Source: Escallonia rubra
Taxonomy: Eukaryota > Streptophyta > Magnoliopsida > Escalloniales > Escalloniaceae
NCBI GenBank assembly: GCA_033065855.1
Contig: JAVXUO010001178.1
Span: 1-64,000 of the forward strand
Direction of reading: 5' to 3'
Length of the DNA: 64,000 bases
Shown here: in pieces, positions 11,320 to 24,186 of the stretch
Numbering within the stretch: the first letter of the stretch is position 1
Layout of the letters: every line of letters begins with the position of its first letter
Translations under genes and position numbers: made by a program
The notes under the pieces: generated by a model
The model's database searches: none
Seen by the model: the letters and a program-made list of their open reading frames with translations, nothing else
Told to the model about the DNA's origin: nothing

Positions 11320-12402
11320 GTATTCAATTATTGAGTACTATCACATAACAGATGTAGCTTAAGGTGCAACTTATTATTAGAGCCAAGTTAAACCTGGCTT
11401 TGAGAGAGGCCACTCTTATTTGTGGCCGAGTCTAAACTATTCTCAGTCCTCAGTTTAAAACGTTACGAGGAACGGTTACAAGAACGCTTTGGTAAGGAGT
11501 CGATGCTTTTCTTTGACTCACTTGAAGAAAGTGATTCTGTTTAACTAATAATTTCACAAAATTTTAAGTTTGAACGATAGTATAATATCACTAGACTTGC
11601 ACAAGGGATTGGAGACGAGTTTTGTTTTGTTTTGTTTTTGTTTTCATGTGTTTTTCAAATACAAATTAAGGATGCCTTTTTGGAAACCGAAAACATGCAT
11701 AAACTTGTTTGAGGTGTCACTATTAAAAGTACCAAAACTCATTAATGTTGTTTGAATACTCCGTATTATTTTTCACACTTATAAGGCAAATTAGTAGAGT
11801 AAATTCAAGTAATACACCGCCAGAGAGAGGGAAATAGTGTTTTAATCTGGCATTCTGAAAACAGTAACGAAAAAACAATTAAAAAAAACTCTAAAAGCTT
11901 GAAAATTCATGCACTTACTTAACTTTCTCCGTTCATGATCGGATTAAAAACTGAAGTATGAGGGTACTTATTGAGCACGATACGCAAAGTTTGTCTTCTT
12001 CATAAGAAGAGTTCAATCGTTTAAGATCAGCAGAATCGCATGAACAACAACATATAAGCAATTAAAAGCTTCATCTCATATTTGTTCAGTTCAAGGGAAA
12101 TCAAATCAAATCAAACTAATAATAGCAATTTGAAAACAAAGATTCCCCCATGTGCATGCTTAGCCCAAGCGACAACCTCCATACACATGCACCGCAACAG
12201 CATGAAAGAGATGGCTTCTGGTGACGGAGGAATCAGTGACCCACATCATCTACCATGAAGTTGACTTGACACTCCATCAAATGAGCCATTGTCCAAATGT
12301 TAAGCTGATTAATAATGCTTTTTTCTCCTCTCCTTTCTTTCCTTTTTTCTTTTCCCACCTTTTTGAGGGGGAGGTGGGAACCTGATTTTGACAAATAATT
12401 GT

Positions 12403-12410
<8 letters not shown>
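11320..12410. other. Intergenic DNA, nothing recognised
   Basis: AT-rich spacer. No coding frame with family resemblance, no RNA gene and no element boundaries were found. Confidence 0.45.

Positions 12411-12441
<31 letters not shown>
12411..12441. repeat. (CA)15 microsatellite
   Basis: Uninterrupted CA dinucleotides preceded by a short TA run. Likely polymorphic in length. Confidence 0.95.
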
Positions 12442-12444
<3 letters not shown>

Positions 12445-12823
12445 TATATGCTGGCGGTGAACACACGCCGGTGCGTGCATACAAAAAAATATAAAACGCA
12501 AAATAAAGATATTATTAAAAAGTGATGGATGGTCATAAACTTTTTACGGTTGGCTCTTTAATAACTAATCATCACGGGAAATAGAAAAAATTGTTAGCTT
12601 TGAAGGGTGTTAATTTATTGAATTGCTTATTAACTTATATGGGAAAAACGTGGTGTCAACTAATTTAGAGGAACGAAAGCAATATATACTTCGGACGTTT
12701 CGTATTAAAATGTTATCCTATATGGATACCCTCGAGCTCCAGGAGTCAGAGAGCGGAGTGCGGACTCAAGTCCACTTGGGCTTAGGGAAAGAAAATAGCA
12801 TGTCGTCAAAGACAATGAGAAGC

Positions 12824-13216
12824 TAAGGGTTCGTTTGACAAAACTTTTTTTTGATTTTCAGTTTTTAAAGAGCAGTTTAATTTTTTTTTTTTTACAAAAA
12901 CAAGTGGGTATTTGATAACCCTTTTTTTTTGTGTGTTTGGTAACCCTTTTTATTTTGACTTTTAATTTTTTTTTGGGTGGTTTGCGGTGGCGGTGGTCGA
13001 CGGTGGTGGTGGTGGTGGCCGGAGGTGGCTGCTGGCAGTCTCCGGCGGTGGAGGGTGGTGGTCTAAAAAAAAAAACCAGTTTTTGGAGTTTTTTTTTACT
13101 CTTCAGTTTAAAAACTGATTTTTTAAATTGGAGAAGGAAAAAAATATGGTTACCAAACGCACTTTTTTCCCAATTTTCAAAACTGAAAAAAAAAACCTGC
13201 GTCAAACGTGGCCTAA
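12824..13216. mobile_element. Tourist-like MITE (PIF/Harbinger type), second copy
   Basis: The element is 12827-13213 (387 bp), flanked by TAA at 12824-12826 and 13214-13216. The left end reads GGGTTCGTTTGACAAA and the right end, read inward, GGCCACGTTTGACGCAG, so CGTTTGAC is shared. The 3-bp TAA target repeat and GG-starting ends are the PIF/Harbinger (Tourist) signature. Inside are long A/T-rich arms that fold back and a GGT/GGC core at about 12975-13060, the same plan as the element at 4.5 kb. There is no transposase. Confidence 0.72.
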
Positions 13217-13604
13217 GTAGGTGAGAGGGCCATTCCATCCCAAAGGGCGAAGAAAAGGTCTCGTGCTTATCACCATCGAAGGGCTTGTGGTCGTCGTACC
13301 GTACCCTGAGTATGGCAGCGCTGGACAAAAGCAACAAATTACTGATCGAGGCAATTCCGCTTACTACATTTGCATGTGGTCCAAGATTCCGTGTATCTAT
13401 GGACTGACTTTCTTCGGGATCGGAGTTCTACTAGCGTATGTACAATCTATAGCTCTCTATATCTGGCCTTTAAATTTTTATTCCGAAAAATTGCTACATA
13501 GCAGGGACAAAATTTGTAGATTAATGAAACGATGATTCTGGTATTCAAGAAAGGAAAAAAAAATAGAAATGTTGAAATAATGTTTGCACTTGGTAGTCAA
13601 ATAT
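13217..13604 (+). other. Unexplained open frame of about 104 codons
   Basis: The frame 13221-13535 stays open through unusually balanced, codon-like sequence. A second frame in the same stretch (about 13312-13402) reads AALDKSNKLLIEAIPLTTF, which looks more protein-like. I do not recognise either. There is no obvious promoter or splice context; a decayed gene fragment is possible. Confidence 0.25.
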
Positions 13605-13792
13605 GAACAAACTTTGGCTTGTTGTAGGAATAACTCCATATTTAGTGACAATTAGTTATCGTTAGATATTTCAAACGATCTTTCTTCTAACACTTTTAGT
13701 AATAATTATTAGTGGCACTTTTTTAACGTTACTAAATAAAGTCACTAAAAATATTTAGAGACAATTAATTGTCGCCCTCCAACCGGAAACCC
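13605..13792. mobile_element. MULE-like MITE, copy 1 (3' end shortened)
   Basis: It begins GAACAAACTTTGG and carries the inner family motifs AGTGACAATTAGTTATCG, CTAACACTTTTAG, TCACTAAAAATATTTAGAG and ACAATTAATTGTCGC. It shares these with copies at 14169, 25805, 31465 and 42496. The right terminal repeat is incomplete, ending in CAACCGGAAACCC. Confidence 0.65.
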
Positions 13793-14159
13793 AATATTGC
13801 CCCAGCCCAATTTCGTTCCAACTTCCAACTGCACATTGTTTATAAAAATTAAAAGTTTTTCTTGGGCTAATCAAAGGGATTAGTCGAAGTAGAAGATTAA
13901 GAGCACTCCTAGCGTCTACCATGAGCTGGGCTTCAAGAAATTAACACAACGGGCTGAACAATTAGAAGGTGCAGCCCAACTACTACTTTTGATTTCTCAA
14001 ATGTTCAGCCCATAATTAGGAACCAAAACAGTCAAGGATTAAGTCCCGGTCCCACAAGCATATCAGCCCACCAACTTTCTTGGGAGACGGGTCTCATGAC
14101 CTAACAAACACAATTATTCCATTCCTTGTAAAGCCCAACATAGAGCCCATCTATGGTAC
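13793..14159. other. Spacer between two MITE copies
   Basis: Intergenic sequence with no coding frame or repeat boundary that I can support. Confidence 0.4.
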
Positions 14160-14417
14160 ACCAAAAAAGAACAAACTTTGACTACTACCCCGGTTGTAGG
14201 AATCTTCCTCTAACCCCATATATAGTGACAATTAATAATTATTAAATGTCTGGCTTTTCTGTTAACACTTTCAGCGGCAACTCTTAACAACAGTTTTTTA
14301 GCGTCACTAAATAAAAGTCACTAGAAAGATTTAACAACCATTAATTGTCACTACATGGGGGGTAGGAGGAAGATTCTTTCAACTCGGGTAGCAGCCAAAT
14401 ATTTTCCCACCAAAAAA
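14160..14417. mobile_element. MULE-like MITE, copy 2, with 9-bp target duplication
   Basis: The element is 14169-14408 (240 bp). It is flanked by ACCAAAAAA on both sides (14160-14168 and 14409-14417); the identity extends to 12 bp. The terminal inverted repeats are long: ACTACTACCCCGGTTG with AGGAATCTTCCTC on the left, mirrored by GAGGAAGATTCTTTCAAC and TCGGGTAGCAGCC on the right, then AGTGACAATTAAT mirrored by ATTAATTGTCACT. Long arms plus a 9-bp target repeat point to Mutator-like elements. It has no coding capacity. Confidence 0.8.
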
Positions 14418-15399
14418 GACCCCACAATGTTTAAGGAAAAAAGTACAGTTTTGAAAAACAAACTTATAATCCGTTTGGAATTGATTATGAAGTGGTGAAA
14501 CCTGATTAAGTCTGAATTAAATTAGATTGTTAGACATTTGCCAATAATAGAAAATTGATTACATCATCTTCAAAAGCTAAAACTGATCGAATCATAATAT
14601 GAGAAAATAAGAATTATGAATTAATCACTTCACTTCTTTATAATTAGTTTTAATAAAGTAAAGCTCAAAATATCCATTTTAATTACGAAGATCTTTAGCA
14701 TATTGGTTGTTTGTCACATTGGAACTAATTATAGTTCACTTAATCCAAATGATATTCACAGCTTAATGCTAGTTTTGCTAAAAACTGCTTTAAAGTGATT
14801 TTGAGATTCGATTGTGATATAATCTAGATTTTCCTTTTAAGAACGTTTACAATCAGGTTCTTAGACGTGTGTGCAACCTTTGAAAATGTTGGCTAAGTAG
14901 TGAGATCCTTGACACATTGTGAAGGCTAATTCGCAATAATAACATATTCACCGCATGACATCTGGTCATGATCTCGTCCCTCTAACATTTCTTGGTCCAT
15001 GCAAAGGCTTAAACTAAAATTTATTTTGTATTCAAATGTTTCTCTATTTTATCACAGCGTACCTGTTATTTAATCAATTGAAACAACTTATACCAACCCG
15101 ATCGAATGATTATTTCGAGCTTTCAAGAGTCAACAGCAGTCGTTGGTGTGTAGGAATTTAATTCCTTCGTAGAATGAAATCTGTTCCGAACAAAAATGAT
15201 TTGTATCTGAAAAAGAAAAACTTCAATACAACTGTGATACCACGGGATTACAAATAAGGGACGTGATTTAACAAAAGTTGAGAGACGATTTTGATTAGAT
15301 TTAGATCAGATAGTGAGCAGTCAATTTTTCAAAATCGTCCAATCTAAGACGTGGATCCCACCTTAATCAAACGGTGTACAGGCCGGGTGCAAGAAAGCT
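14418..15399. other. Intergenic DNA upstream of the UBP1-like gene
   Basis: AT-rich spacer. ATCCGTTTGGAATTGATTAT (about 14471) and TTAATCCAAATGAT (about 14740) could be eroded inverted ends of another small element, but no target repeat is visible. Confidence 0.4.
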
Positions 15400-15691
15400 G
15401 CAGCTGAAAACAGGTTGTACAAGATTATAATTTTGGAGGGATTCATTCATAACATCCAACATCAGAAGAGAGAGAGAGAGGAAAGAGAGCCATTTCCTCT
15501 CTATCGCGTCTCTCACTCCCCTCACCCTCGAGGGTTTTTTTTTTATTTTTTCCCCTTTTTTTTCTTAGTTTTTTTTCTTCATCTCTGCCAAAACCCTGAC
15601 CAAATTCCTCCCGTAATCCATCTCTTTATACACCTATACGCGTAAACCCTAAAGCCCATTTGTCTCTATCTCGTTTCTTTAATTAGAGATT
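15400..15691 (+). promoter_or_regulatory. UBP1-like gene promoter/leader with telo-box
   Basis: A GA-repeat near 15466-15490, a long CT/T-rich tract and then AAACCCTAA at 15644-15652, an interstitial telomere motif (telo-box), precede the start codon by about 40 bp. Telo-boxes in leaders are typical of plant genes for translation and RNA-handling proteins. No clear TATA box is visible, as expected for a housekeeping gene. Confidence 0.5.
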
Positions 15692-18600
15692 ATGCAGCAG
15701 CAGCAGCAGAGGCTGAAGCAGCAACAAGCATTGATGCAGCATGGACTTTACCACCCTGGTCTCTTAGCACCTCCTCCTCAGGTTTTCTTAAATTTCTTGT
15801 CTCTCAGTGTTTTAATGCCTTTTTCTGATTTTTTTTGGACCCGTGATGATTTTAATTTGTTTTATTAAACATTTTCGGTAGATTTACATGTAAAGAACCA
15901 TAAATATTGGGGCTTTGTTGTTTATTTGTTTGATTAATCTTCGTGTGTTGTGCTTGTTGATTATCGGCTTTGTTTGGGTAAAGATCGAGCTTTTGACTGG
16001 ATTAGGGTTTACAAATGGGCTTTCTTCTCTTTGTGGTATGTTCACGTCTGCCTGTTTGGTTAGAGGTGAAATGGTGGGGGAGAGGAGAAATTGAGGTACA
16101 GTGGTTGATATTTCTTGATCTGGGACTTGAGGACACGAAGGGGTTCACTGGACTGAGCTTGTTACAGCTAATTGGTTTAGCTGGAACAAGTTTCTCTTTC
16201 CATTTTTCAAGCTGGGTTTCAGGTTCTTTTGAGGCGTCTTTTTTGGGTTTCTCAAAGGACATGGAAAATCTTTTAGGATGGATACTTAGGCCATTCCCTT
16301 TATTTTGTGTAATGAAAGGTAATGCCTTTATATATCTTTTCTTTGGTGATGGAGATGGCATTTGTAGATTCTAGTGCTTCTTGACATCTTTCATGTAGCT
16401 ATTCTTTGGCTGTACCATGTGGCGGGTTATGAGCTGTGCATGTGTGTGTGAGTTTTTCAGCTGATTCCAATTTACTTCATTTTGTAGGTTCGTTTGGGTT
16501 GCAAAGTTATTTTCTTTTTCCGTTCCGATATCATGTGTGTTGGGTTTCACTTCGAGGTTTTAATGTGCATACTTGTAGAAAGATTGGTGCTTGTTTGTTG
16601 AGAGGAGGCTTGAAGTTTGGCAAACTTTCCTATAATATCTAATTCTTGCTGCAGTGTGATGTTAGCATTTTTGGTAGCATAAGTAGAGCAATTTCTCTCT
16701 TATATCGTTCTCTTTTTCATTGGATGATAGAGCAATTTACTCTGCTGATAGCATTTGATAGTTTTTTTTTGTATTGCAAGTGCATGTCAAATTTGTTTCT
16801 TTGATCACACCTTTGATTTGTTTGATGAAGAAACATCTCTGCTGGAATCTGATGCACTAGAGATTTGTTGGATGCATGTAACATCATTTAGCAGCTCTTA
16901 TCATGTATTGATATGAGTGATTGTGTTCTTAGGTCGTATTTTGAAAGTAACCATCATCTGACCCCGAGCAGTTTGGTTCTTGGCTTGTTGACCGTAGTGT
17001 AGTTGAGGTGTCTCCATGAGTTTCCCACATCCTTAAAAATGCGTGTTTTAGACTTTATTGTGTTCTTTGCCTTTTTCTAGAACTAGAATAGATATTTTAT
17101 TTTGGGCTTTCCCATTTTTTCCCTTACATTTTTTTTCATTTTTTTAATTTGCAGATAGAGCCCATCTTGAGTGGAAATCTACCTCCTGGGTTTGATTCAA
17201 GTACATGCCGCAGTGTGTGAGTGTCTTGCAATTTTATTTGTTTTTTTTTTTTGAAACTTGTTTCCTCTTTTACATTCTTCTCTCTTTTAAACTGAGGTAA
17301 GTTACATAACTTCGGTGGGGAATCTTGCTGCATCATGTATCAATCCTGCGTAATCATTAGGGGTGAGCACGGTTCGGTTTGGGGGTCAAACCGCAAACCG
17401 AACCGTTACCCCTCGGTTTGAAAAATTGTGAACCGAACCAAACCAAACACCATCGGTTTGGTCGGTTTAAACGGTTCGGCTTAGTCGGTTTGGATCGGTT
17501 TGCCCACTTAAAGACGTTGTTCCTTTGCACACTACTAATTGAAGTTATATTTTTTTCTAAATTGCATGTAATCTTGTTTCATTCGATATATAAGTTCTCA
17601 TTGATGAATGAGAAAGAATGAGTAAATATAAACTAGATATTGGTCACAAATTTTTTGTGTTCTAAGTGTTGTTAATATTTTCGTTTCTTTTAACTTTCAA
17701 GATTTGTTTATTTGGAGTTGCTTAGTACCTTATATGTGTAATTATCCATGGAATATTACTAAAAATATATTAACATATCATAGGTCGGTTCGGTTCGGTT
17801 TGGAATCGGTTTAAAAAATGTGAACCGTGAACCAAACCGAACCAAGGTCGGTTTGGAAAATGTGAAACCAAACCGTTGAGATCTTTGGACGGTTTAGATT
17901 GGATTGGTTCGGTTTGAGCGGTTCGGATCGGTTTGAACGGGTTGGTGCTCACCCCTAATCATGCGTCACCTACACTATACAACGTGGTTTTTTTCCCCTT
18001 TCTCTACTGGGTTTTTACGTACTTATCTTATCTATGTGTTTCCTCCTACCTTTATTTGTCCCATTATGCGGACACATGCATCGACGGTGCTGTTCTGGTT
18101 GACATCTATCAAATTTTATCTGTTGCGCTTTATGTCAATGTTGTACGGGGTTTTAGTCGCCTGTCTGTTTTCAAGTCTTGCTTTTCTAAGTTGATTTCAT
18201 GCCTTAATCGCTTCTTTCAATGTTACTGATGTTTTTTAGGTGATGCAGGTACGTTGGAAACATTCATCCGCAGGTTACTGAACCTCTTCTTCAAGAGGTT
18301 TTTCAAAGTACTGGCCCTCTTGAAGGATGCAAGCTAATTCGTAAGGAGAAGGTCTGAATTCTTTAGACTACTTAATTTTGAAAGTTGTAATCTTGTTAGT
18401 TGTCTGCTTTTCCATAATTGTTTGTTGTGGAAGCTTGCCCATTTGTACTTGGACTAATAAGGCACGGTTTTTACTTTTCCTTCTTCCTCCCAAAGGGGGG
18501 TGGTTAAGTCATGGTATAATGATGTCCTCATTCCGCTCCAAGTAAAGGCTAATTTGAGACGCAACTATATGACATCAAATGCTTTTGAAGATGGCATGCT

Positions 18601-21600
18601 GTCATGACAGCATCCTGCCCCACCCACTCCCAAAGGTTATTTTTTGTGTGGAAAAATAAATTTGCGAGTAGAAATTAGTATGAAGAGTTAATTGCCGATT
18701 GAAACCCAGAAAATCCACCTCGTGTTTGTCCAAGCACAACCTTTTCCCCGTGCAAAAGTAGTGAGCTTGAACCTAACCTAAGCTGTTTCAGTTGGAGCTT
18801 TAACACTTCTATATTAGGCTAGGCGTTGTATTTTGTTATGCACTTGTAACATGGCTTAAGTTATCGTGATTATCAAAGAGGTGGAAATGGACAACACTGA
18901 CATGGTGGTCTGCTGTTTATTCACCTGCAGTCCTCCTACGGGTTTGTTGACTACTATGATCGTCGATCAGCTGCCTATGCGATTGTGACCCTCAATGGAA
19001 GACATTTGTAAGTAGAAATTTCAATGTCTTAGTGGTAATGTCTTTTATGGCCGTATATTTGAATATGCAAAAATCGCAGGTTTGGACAGCCTATTAAAGT
19101 TAACTGGGCATATGCCAGTAGTCAGAGGGAGGATACATCAGGTCAATATAATTTCATTGTACTTTCTTCCTTAAGTTGCTTCATTGATTTCTTCTACTTT
19201 AGATTGTTGGTAGCTTATGTTTGCTTTTATTTGTAGGTCACTTCAACATTTTTGTTGGTGATCTTAGCCCCGAGGTTACTGATGCCACATTGTTTGCGTG
19301 CTTTTCCGTGTATCCTACTTGCTCGTAAGTGTTGTTTTGCCCTTTGTTTCTGATCTCCCGGGATTCACAATTGAAGTTTATTTGAATCTCTAGCTCAGTA
19401 ATGTGATTTTTGCACTTTTCGTTACAGAGACGCAAGAGTTATGTGGGATCAGAAGACTGGGCGTTCAAGGGGGTTTGGCTTTGTTTCTTTTCGTAGTCAA
19501 CAGGTACTAAAGTTTCAATATTATTTTCATCCAGTTCCTTTAGTCATTGCGTCATTATATGCTATAATCTCTCTGATCCAACCATTTGATTTGATTTGAT
19601 TTTCTTCCTTTGCCCAGGATGCTCAAAGTGCAATAAATGATCTGAATGGTAATATAATCTTAATTCTTAATGCAGTTAATTCTGTGTGTTTACCACCCAA
19701 AAAAAATTGCTACATATATGGGCTGTATCTTTATCTCTGTGTCATGTACTTGGGATCTGGAACAGATGCTGCGTGTCAATTGACTCAATCCTATATGAAT
19801 TGTCTTTCAAGAAGAAGTATGCATTAAGTCTGATTGTCATGCAAATATTGGTTTGTTTCAGTGGACATATGTAGTTGTTGAACCTTGTTTCCTTTGTTAC
19901 TGCTGGATAAAACGTGGTATAATGAACTTTGTTTACAAGGTTAAGTATGATTACATCAATTTGGTCAGAGACCAGAAAAGAGTCACTTGCAAACCCTTAA
20001 AAATTATTCACCTTCATTAAAACGATTTCCAATTTGGCCTTCGAAATTGTTTCGTCATGTTTAATTAAAGTTTCCCTGGCATACAAATGTAGGGAAGTGG
20101 CTTGGGAGCAGACAAATTCGGTGCAACTGGGCGGCAAAGGGTGCTGGAGCGGATGACAAACAGAGTTCTGATGGAAAAAGTGTCGTGGAACTAACAAATG
20201 GAACTTCAGGTGAGGGCACTAATAAAACTGTGAACGTTACAGTATGTCATCTCTGAAGCTCTTGTTGTACATCTGAAGTCGTGAAAACAGTTTAACGAGT
20301 CCTGAAAAGCATGCGTAATAGAGACAGAAAATTATGGTTAATGTAAGCCGTTCGTTGTGTTTGTTTTTAATATTCCTAAAAGATGACAATTAGATCTCTT
20401 TGAGTACTATATAAGTCTCTGTCAAAATAAGTTGGATAAGTTGCAAGAAGGATTGCTAGTGTCTTTGTAATCAAATCATGAATTGTTTCAAATCAAATTA
20501 GCTAATGTAGTGTTCCCAGAAACGTGGTCTGAAAATGGTAAACAAATACAATCATTTGAAGAATAGTGAAAAGGCTATTTTTCTGAAATATTACTTGGGT
20601 TGATGCTCACAAAATAATATCATGTTATCACTTCTGCAGATGATGGTCAAGATAAGATTAATGATGATGCTCCAGAGAATAATCCTCAGTACACTACTGT
20701 TTATGTTGGCAATCTTGCTCCAGAGGTTAGTACCTTCTATGCTTACGAACTCATGTAATTGAGTATTGGTCCTTTTTATTGACTGATAATCTATTAGTTG
20801 TACATCATGGATACTATACAAGTGCTAAATGGTCTTTTGGCCTTGTATTGGTAGAAAATGAGTGGAATCTCATATTAGGGTTGCACTCCTAGTGTGAAAT
20901 TTGCACTCCTTCACAGCTGTTTTCCTTAGTTTCCAGTTTCCACCACCTAGGTACCTTTGAGTACCTTTCAAATTGCCTTAAAGTTTTGATGGTATGTTCG
21001 AAACTCGTTTTTCCTAGGCGTTTCTCACTAGCAAAACACTGCAGGTAACTTCAGTTGACCTCCACCGGCATTTTCATGGTTTTGGTGCTGGAGTTATTGA
21101 AGATGTCAGGGTTCAGCGAGATAAAGGTTTTGGGTTTATAAGATACAGTACCCACGCTGAAGCTGCCCGGGCTATTCAAATGGGGAATGCCCGCATTCTT
21201 TTTGGCAAACCATTAAAGGTAATCTTGACATTTAAGCATTAAATGTTAGCCTACTGGTCAAACATATGACATGATGCATGTAGTTAATTTTGCAATCATA
21301 TAATATTGAAATCCAAATAAAGAAATACAAATTGGAGCTCCAAACGCATAGGCGGTTATGGCCACATAGTTTTGTGGCTTGTTTAACCACAGCGCATGGA
21401 TCGCATTTATTCTTTTTTGGTGATACTTCTGCGTGTTACTGTTGCTAATGTTTGTAGACGAGGTGAAGGAGCATTGAGTGTGAGGAAGCCAATTACCATA
21501 TATTTGTGCTGTCTTTGGCAGTACATACTACTCTCTTCATATGTACTGGGTTTTATAAGCGGAATGCGCTCGCTTCAGCGCTCTTAATAAATAACTTTAC

Positions 21601-22153
21601 CTATCAGGGAAAGAAAGTCGCCCTTCCACTGAGAGCTAGCTTCCTTAAACTGAGAATTAAGTACCAAAACTTTTAGCTGAACCGGAAGTGCTGAAGACTT
21701 GAAGCTGTTTAATTTTTATTTCCTGAACCTTGTTTCATCATTGGAAGTATGTAATGAATGAAATGTTTATTTTACTACTCTGTCAGCCCAGAAGGATAAC
21801 TGTCAAGCCGATAACTGGTGAAAAAATGAAATCAAATGATAACTAAGATAAAGCAACAATAGTTTTTGGAAGCGTGACGGTGGTTACTTGAGACGTAGTC
21901 CTAGGGGGTGATTGTTACTCATTGTGTAGGTCTTAATAGTGTGTCATGTCTGTGTGCGTACTGTGTACGCAAGAGAGAGAGGGAGCGGTGGCTTGGGGGT
22001 TTTTTTTTGGTGTTTTTTTTTTTTGGGGGGTGGGGTGGGGGTTTGTAGAGCTTTTTCTGTCAAAGATGAGGCACGGATACGAGTGCGGATATGATTCGCG
22101 GACACGGCTTTTTTGAAAATTTTAGGACACGGGTGCGGCGGGGATACGGCAAA

Positions 22154-22184
<31 letters not shown>

Positions 22185-23984
22185 ATGTACACTTTAGTAT
22201 TGAATTTCTAAACAAACCAGGGACCATTTGAATCTTAAGAACCTGCAATAAAAGGAGATATAGTGCAACTTAATTTAAACATTCTACAACAAATAGTTAA
22301 CACTTAACACAATGCCTGAAAGTGAAACAAATTAAACTGAAACACATTAAACACACGAAAACACTGAAACTATTAAACATGATTCTAACACACTGAAAGA
22401 GGGCAATTAGAGTCCAGTGGTCAACCTCTCCACTTGCAGTTCTAAGGGCATAATCAATTGTTGATTTCTTTCTGCCATTGAGGCAGTTGAAATTTATTTT
22501 TTGTTTTGGGAGTCCAGGCGCACCAGATTGGAAGGAAAGTACTATCGATGGAGAAATCATAGGGAAGAATCAAAGGGAGTAGATTACGACAGGTAGGGAG
22601 AAAGCCTACTGGAAAGGAAACTTAATCAGAGGACTTACGGGGTCGCCGGTGGTGCAATGGTCGCCGGTCCCCCCTCTTCACAGATCTGCCGTAGGTGAGG
22701 CCCGTCGTTGCCGGTGGTCGCGAGTGGTCTCCGGTGGTCGCGGGTGGTCTTCGATGGTCGCCGTTGCTCTCTCTGTCTGTCCACTCTTCAAAGATCTTAC
22801 GAAGGTGAGGCCTGTCGTCGCCGGAGGTCGCGAGTAGTCGCCGGAGTCACGGGTGGTCGCCGGTGGTCGCCTCGTGGTTGCTGCCGGCACTACCCTCTCT
22901 CTCTCAGTTTCTCCCCTCTTCACAGATCTGCCCGTTCTTTTCTTGAGCAAGTACAAGTATTTACGTTTTGACCCCCGAAATTTCTTTTCAAACTATGTTT
23001 TCAACCCCATAAGTATCCAATACGCACCTGACCTGTATCCTAACTGCACCCGATTTCTGGAATTAAAAGAATAAAACATAAGAAATGGATACATACCCGA
23101 CACGCACCCACCCCTCACCTGCACCCGACGCGCACCCGTCCCTGGTGCTTCACCCGTTTTGAAGTATCCGTGCTTCATAGATGAGGCAGCTTCCATGCCA
23201 AGTAAAACCACAATAGGGTCGTGAAAACCCTTGCGTATAGACTGTGTAGGCATCGAACGAACGAGTATCTGTGGTGGTATATTCCTCCTAGGTGCTGTTA
23301 TGTACCTGTTTTGTAGGAAGCATCTCCCAAATAATGCAGAGCCACATACCACTGCCCAGTATCACCTCTTAAAATGCTTCCCTGCTCTGTTGTGGTGAAA
23401 CTTAGTTGCATTCTTGCACAGGGATGGAAGAGACTAAAGACTCTTAGAGTTGTCAGTCTTGCTTGAGAGTCAAAAGATAAAGGCACAAGTGCATCTTTAT
23501 TAGTTCATGCACTCAAATCATTTTAAGATGCTCGACTGTTTCTGGTCACAAATGTAATTTCTGTTGGCAAAGTAAAATTGGCACCTGCCTTTTAAATGCA
23601 AATTGAATTATGTTTCTTTTCATAAAATCTTTATTTACTTGGTTGTGGTGTCGTGCTGTTTCCCTTCTCTTTGATTCACATGATTTTTCATTTTGCTAAC
23701 TTTTAGTTATCTTTCTCAATATGTTGCAGTGCTCTTGGGGCAGTAAGCCTACTCCACCAGGCACCAGCTCTACCCCTTTACCACCACCAGCTGTTGTACA
23801 GATGCAGGGTGTTTCAGCAATTGACCTTGTAGCCTATGAACGCCAGCTAGCATTGAGTAAAATGGCTGGAGCACAAGCACTGATGCATCAGCAGGGTCAG
23901 CGAATGGGTGCTGCTAGTCAGGCGATCTACGATGGTGGGTATCCCAGTATCGCTACATCCCAGCAGCCTATGTACTACCAGTAA
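15692..23984 (+). CDS. UBP1/TIA-1-like oligouridylate-binding protein, three RRMs
   Basis: Twelve exons: 15692-15781, 17155-17216, 18249-18351, 18931-19007, 19080-19141, 19237-19324, 19428-19503, 19618-19648, 20093-20209, 20640-20725, 21045-21218 and 23730-23984. They sum to 1221 bp and 406 residues, the usual UBP1 length. RRM1 (about 51-124) has YVGNIHP and YGFVDY; RRM2 (about 135-210) has [10 protein letters not shown] and [11 protein letters not shown]3 (about 256-328) has [10 protein letters not shown] and KGFGFIRY. The N-terminus is Q-rich ([12 protein letters not shown]) and the tail is Q/M-rich ending QQPMYYQ. Family knowledge: these nuclear-cytoplasmic proteins bind U-rich introns and 3' ends, help splicing and mRNA stability, and join stress granules in plants as TIA-1 does in animals. 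Introns 2 and 11 contain transposons; intron 11 is about 2.5 kb. Confident in family; UBP1A/B/C not assigned. Confidence 0.96.
17358..17957. mobile_element. hAT-type MITE in UBP1 intron 2
   Basis: The ends are perfect 13-bp inverted repeats TAGGGGTGAGCAC (17358-17370) and GTGCTCACCCCTA (17945-17957). AATCAT lies directly at both borders, so the target repeat is short or slightly eroded. Both ends of the element are packed with GGTTCGGTTTGG-type motifs in both orientations, the sub-terminal repeat pattern expected for transposase binding. The middle is plain AT-rich. The strand relative to the host gene is neutral, and splice sites of the intron lie outside it. Confidence 0.75.
22064..23188. 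mobile_element. 1.1-kb DNA transposon in UBP1 intron 11
   Basis: A 10-bp direct repeat AGATGAGGCA flanks the insertion (22064-22073 and 23179-23188). Inverted ends GCACGGATAC (22071-22080) and GTATCCGTGC (23164-23173) overlap or adjoin it. A 9-10 bp target repeat suggests a Mutator-like element, though the overlap of the repeat with the terminal motif leaves hAT possible. Inside are an (AT)n run (about 22157-22178), several CGGACAC/GGATACGG motifs near the ends, and a GC-rich CGCCGGTGGTCGC-repeat core at 22650-22880. There is no transposase. Confidence 0.68.
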
Positions 23985-24186
23985 TAGTAGCAATAAAGGA
24001 TGCCATGGTTTGGCATGGCAGGTGTCTAGTTTGAAAGGACTGTAGGATGCTGTTTCTACTAATGTCTGGAATGAATGTCCTCACTATGTACCTAAATCGT
24101 GCAGGGTTATGTTGCTTGACTTCGTATTTCCATTGGGGATGATTGACTTCATCCCACTGGTCTCTCTAGTTTTAACAAACTGTATT

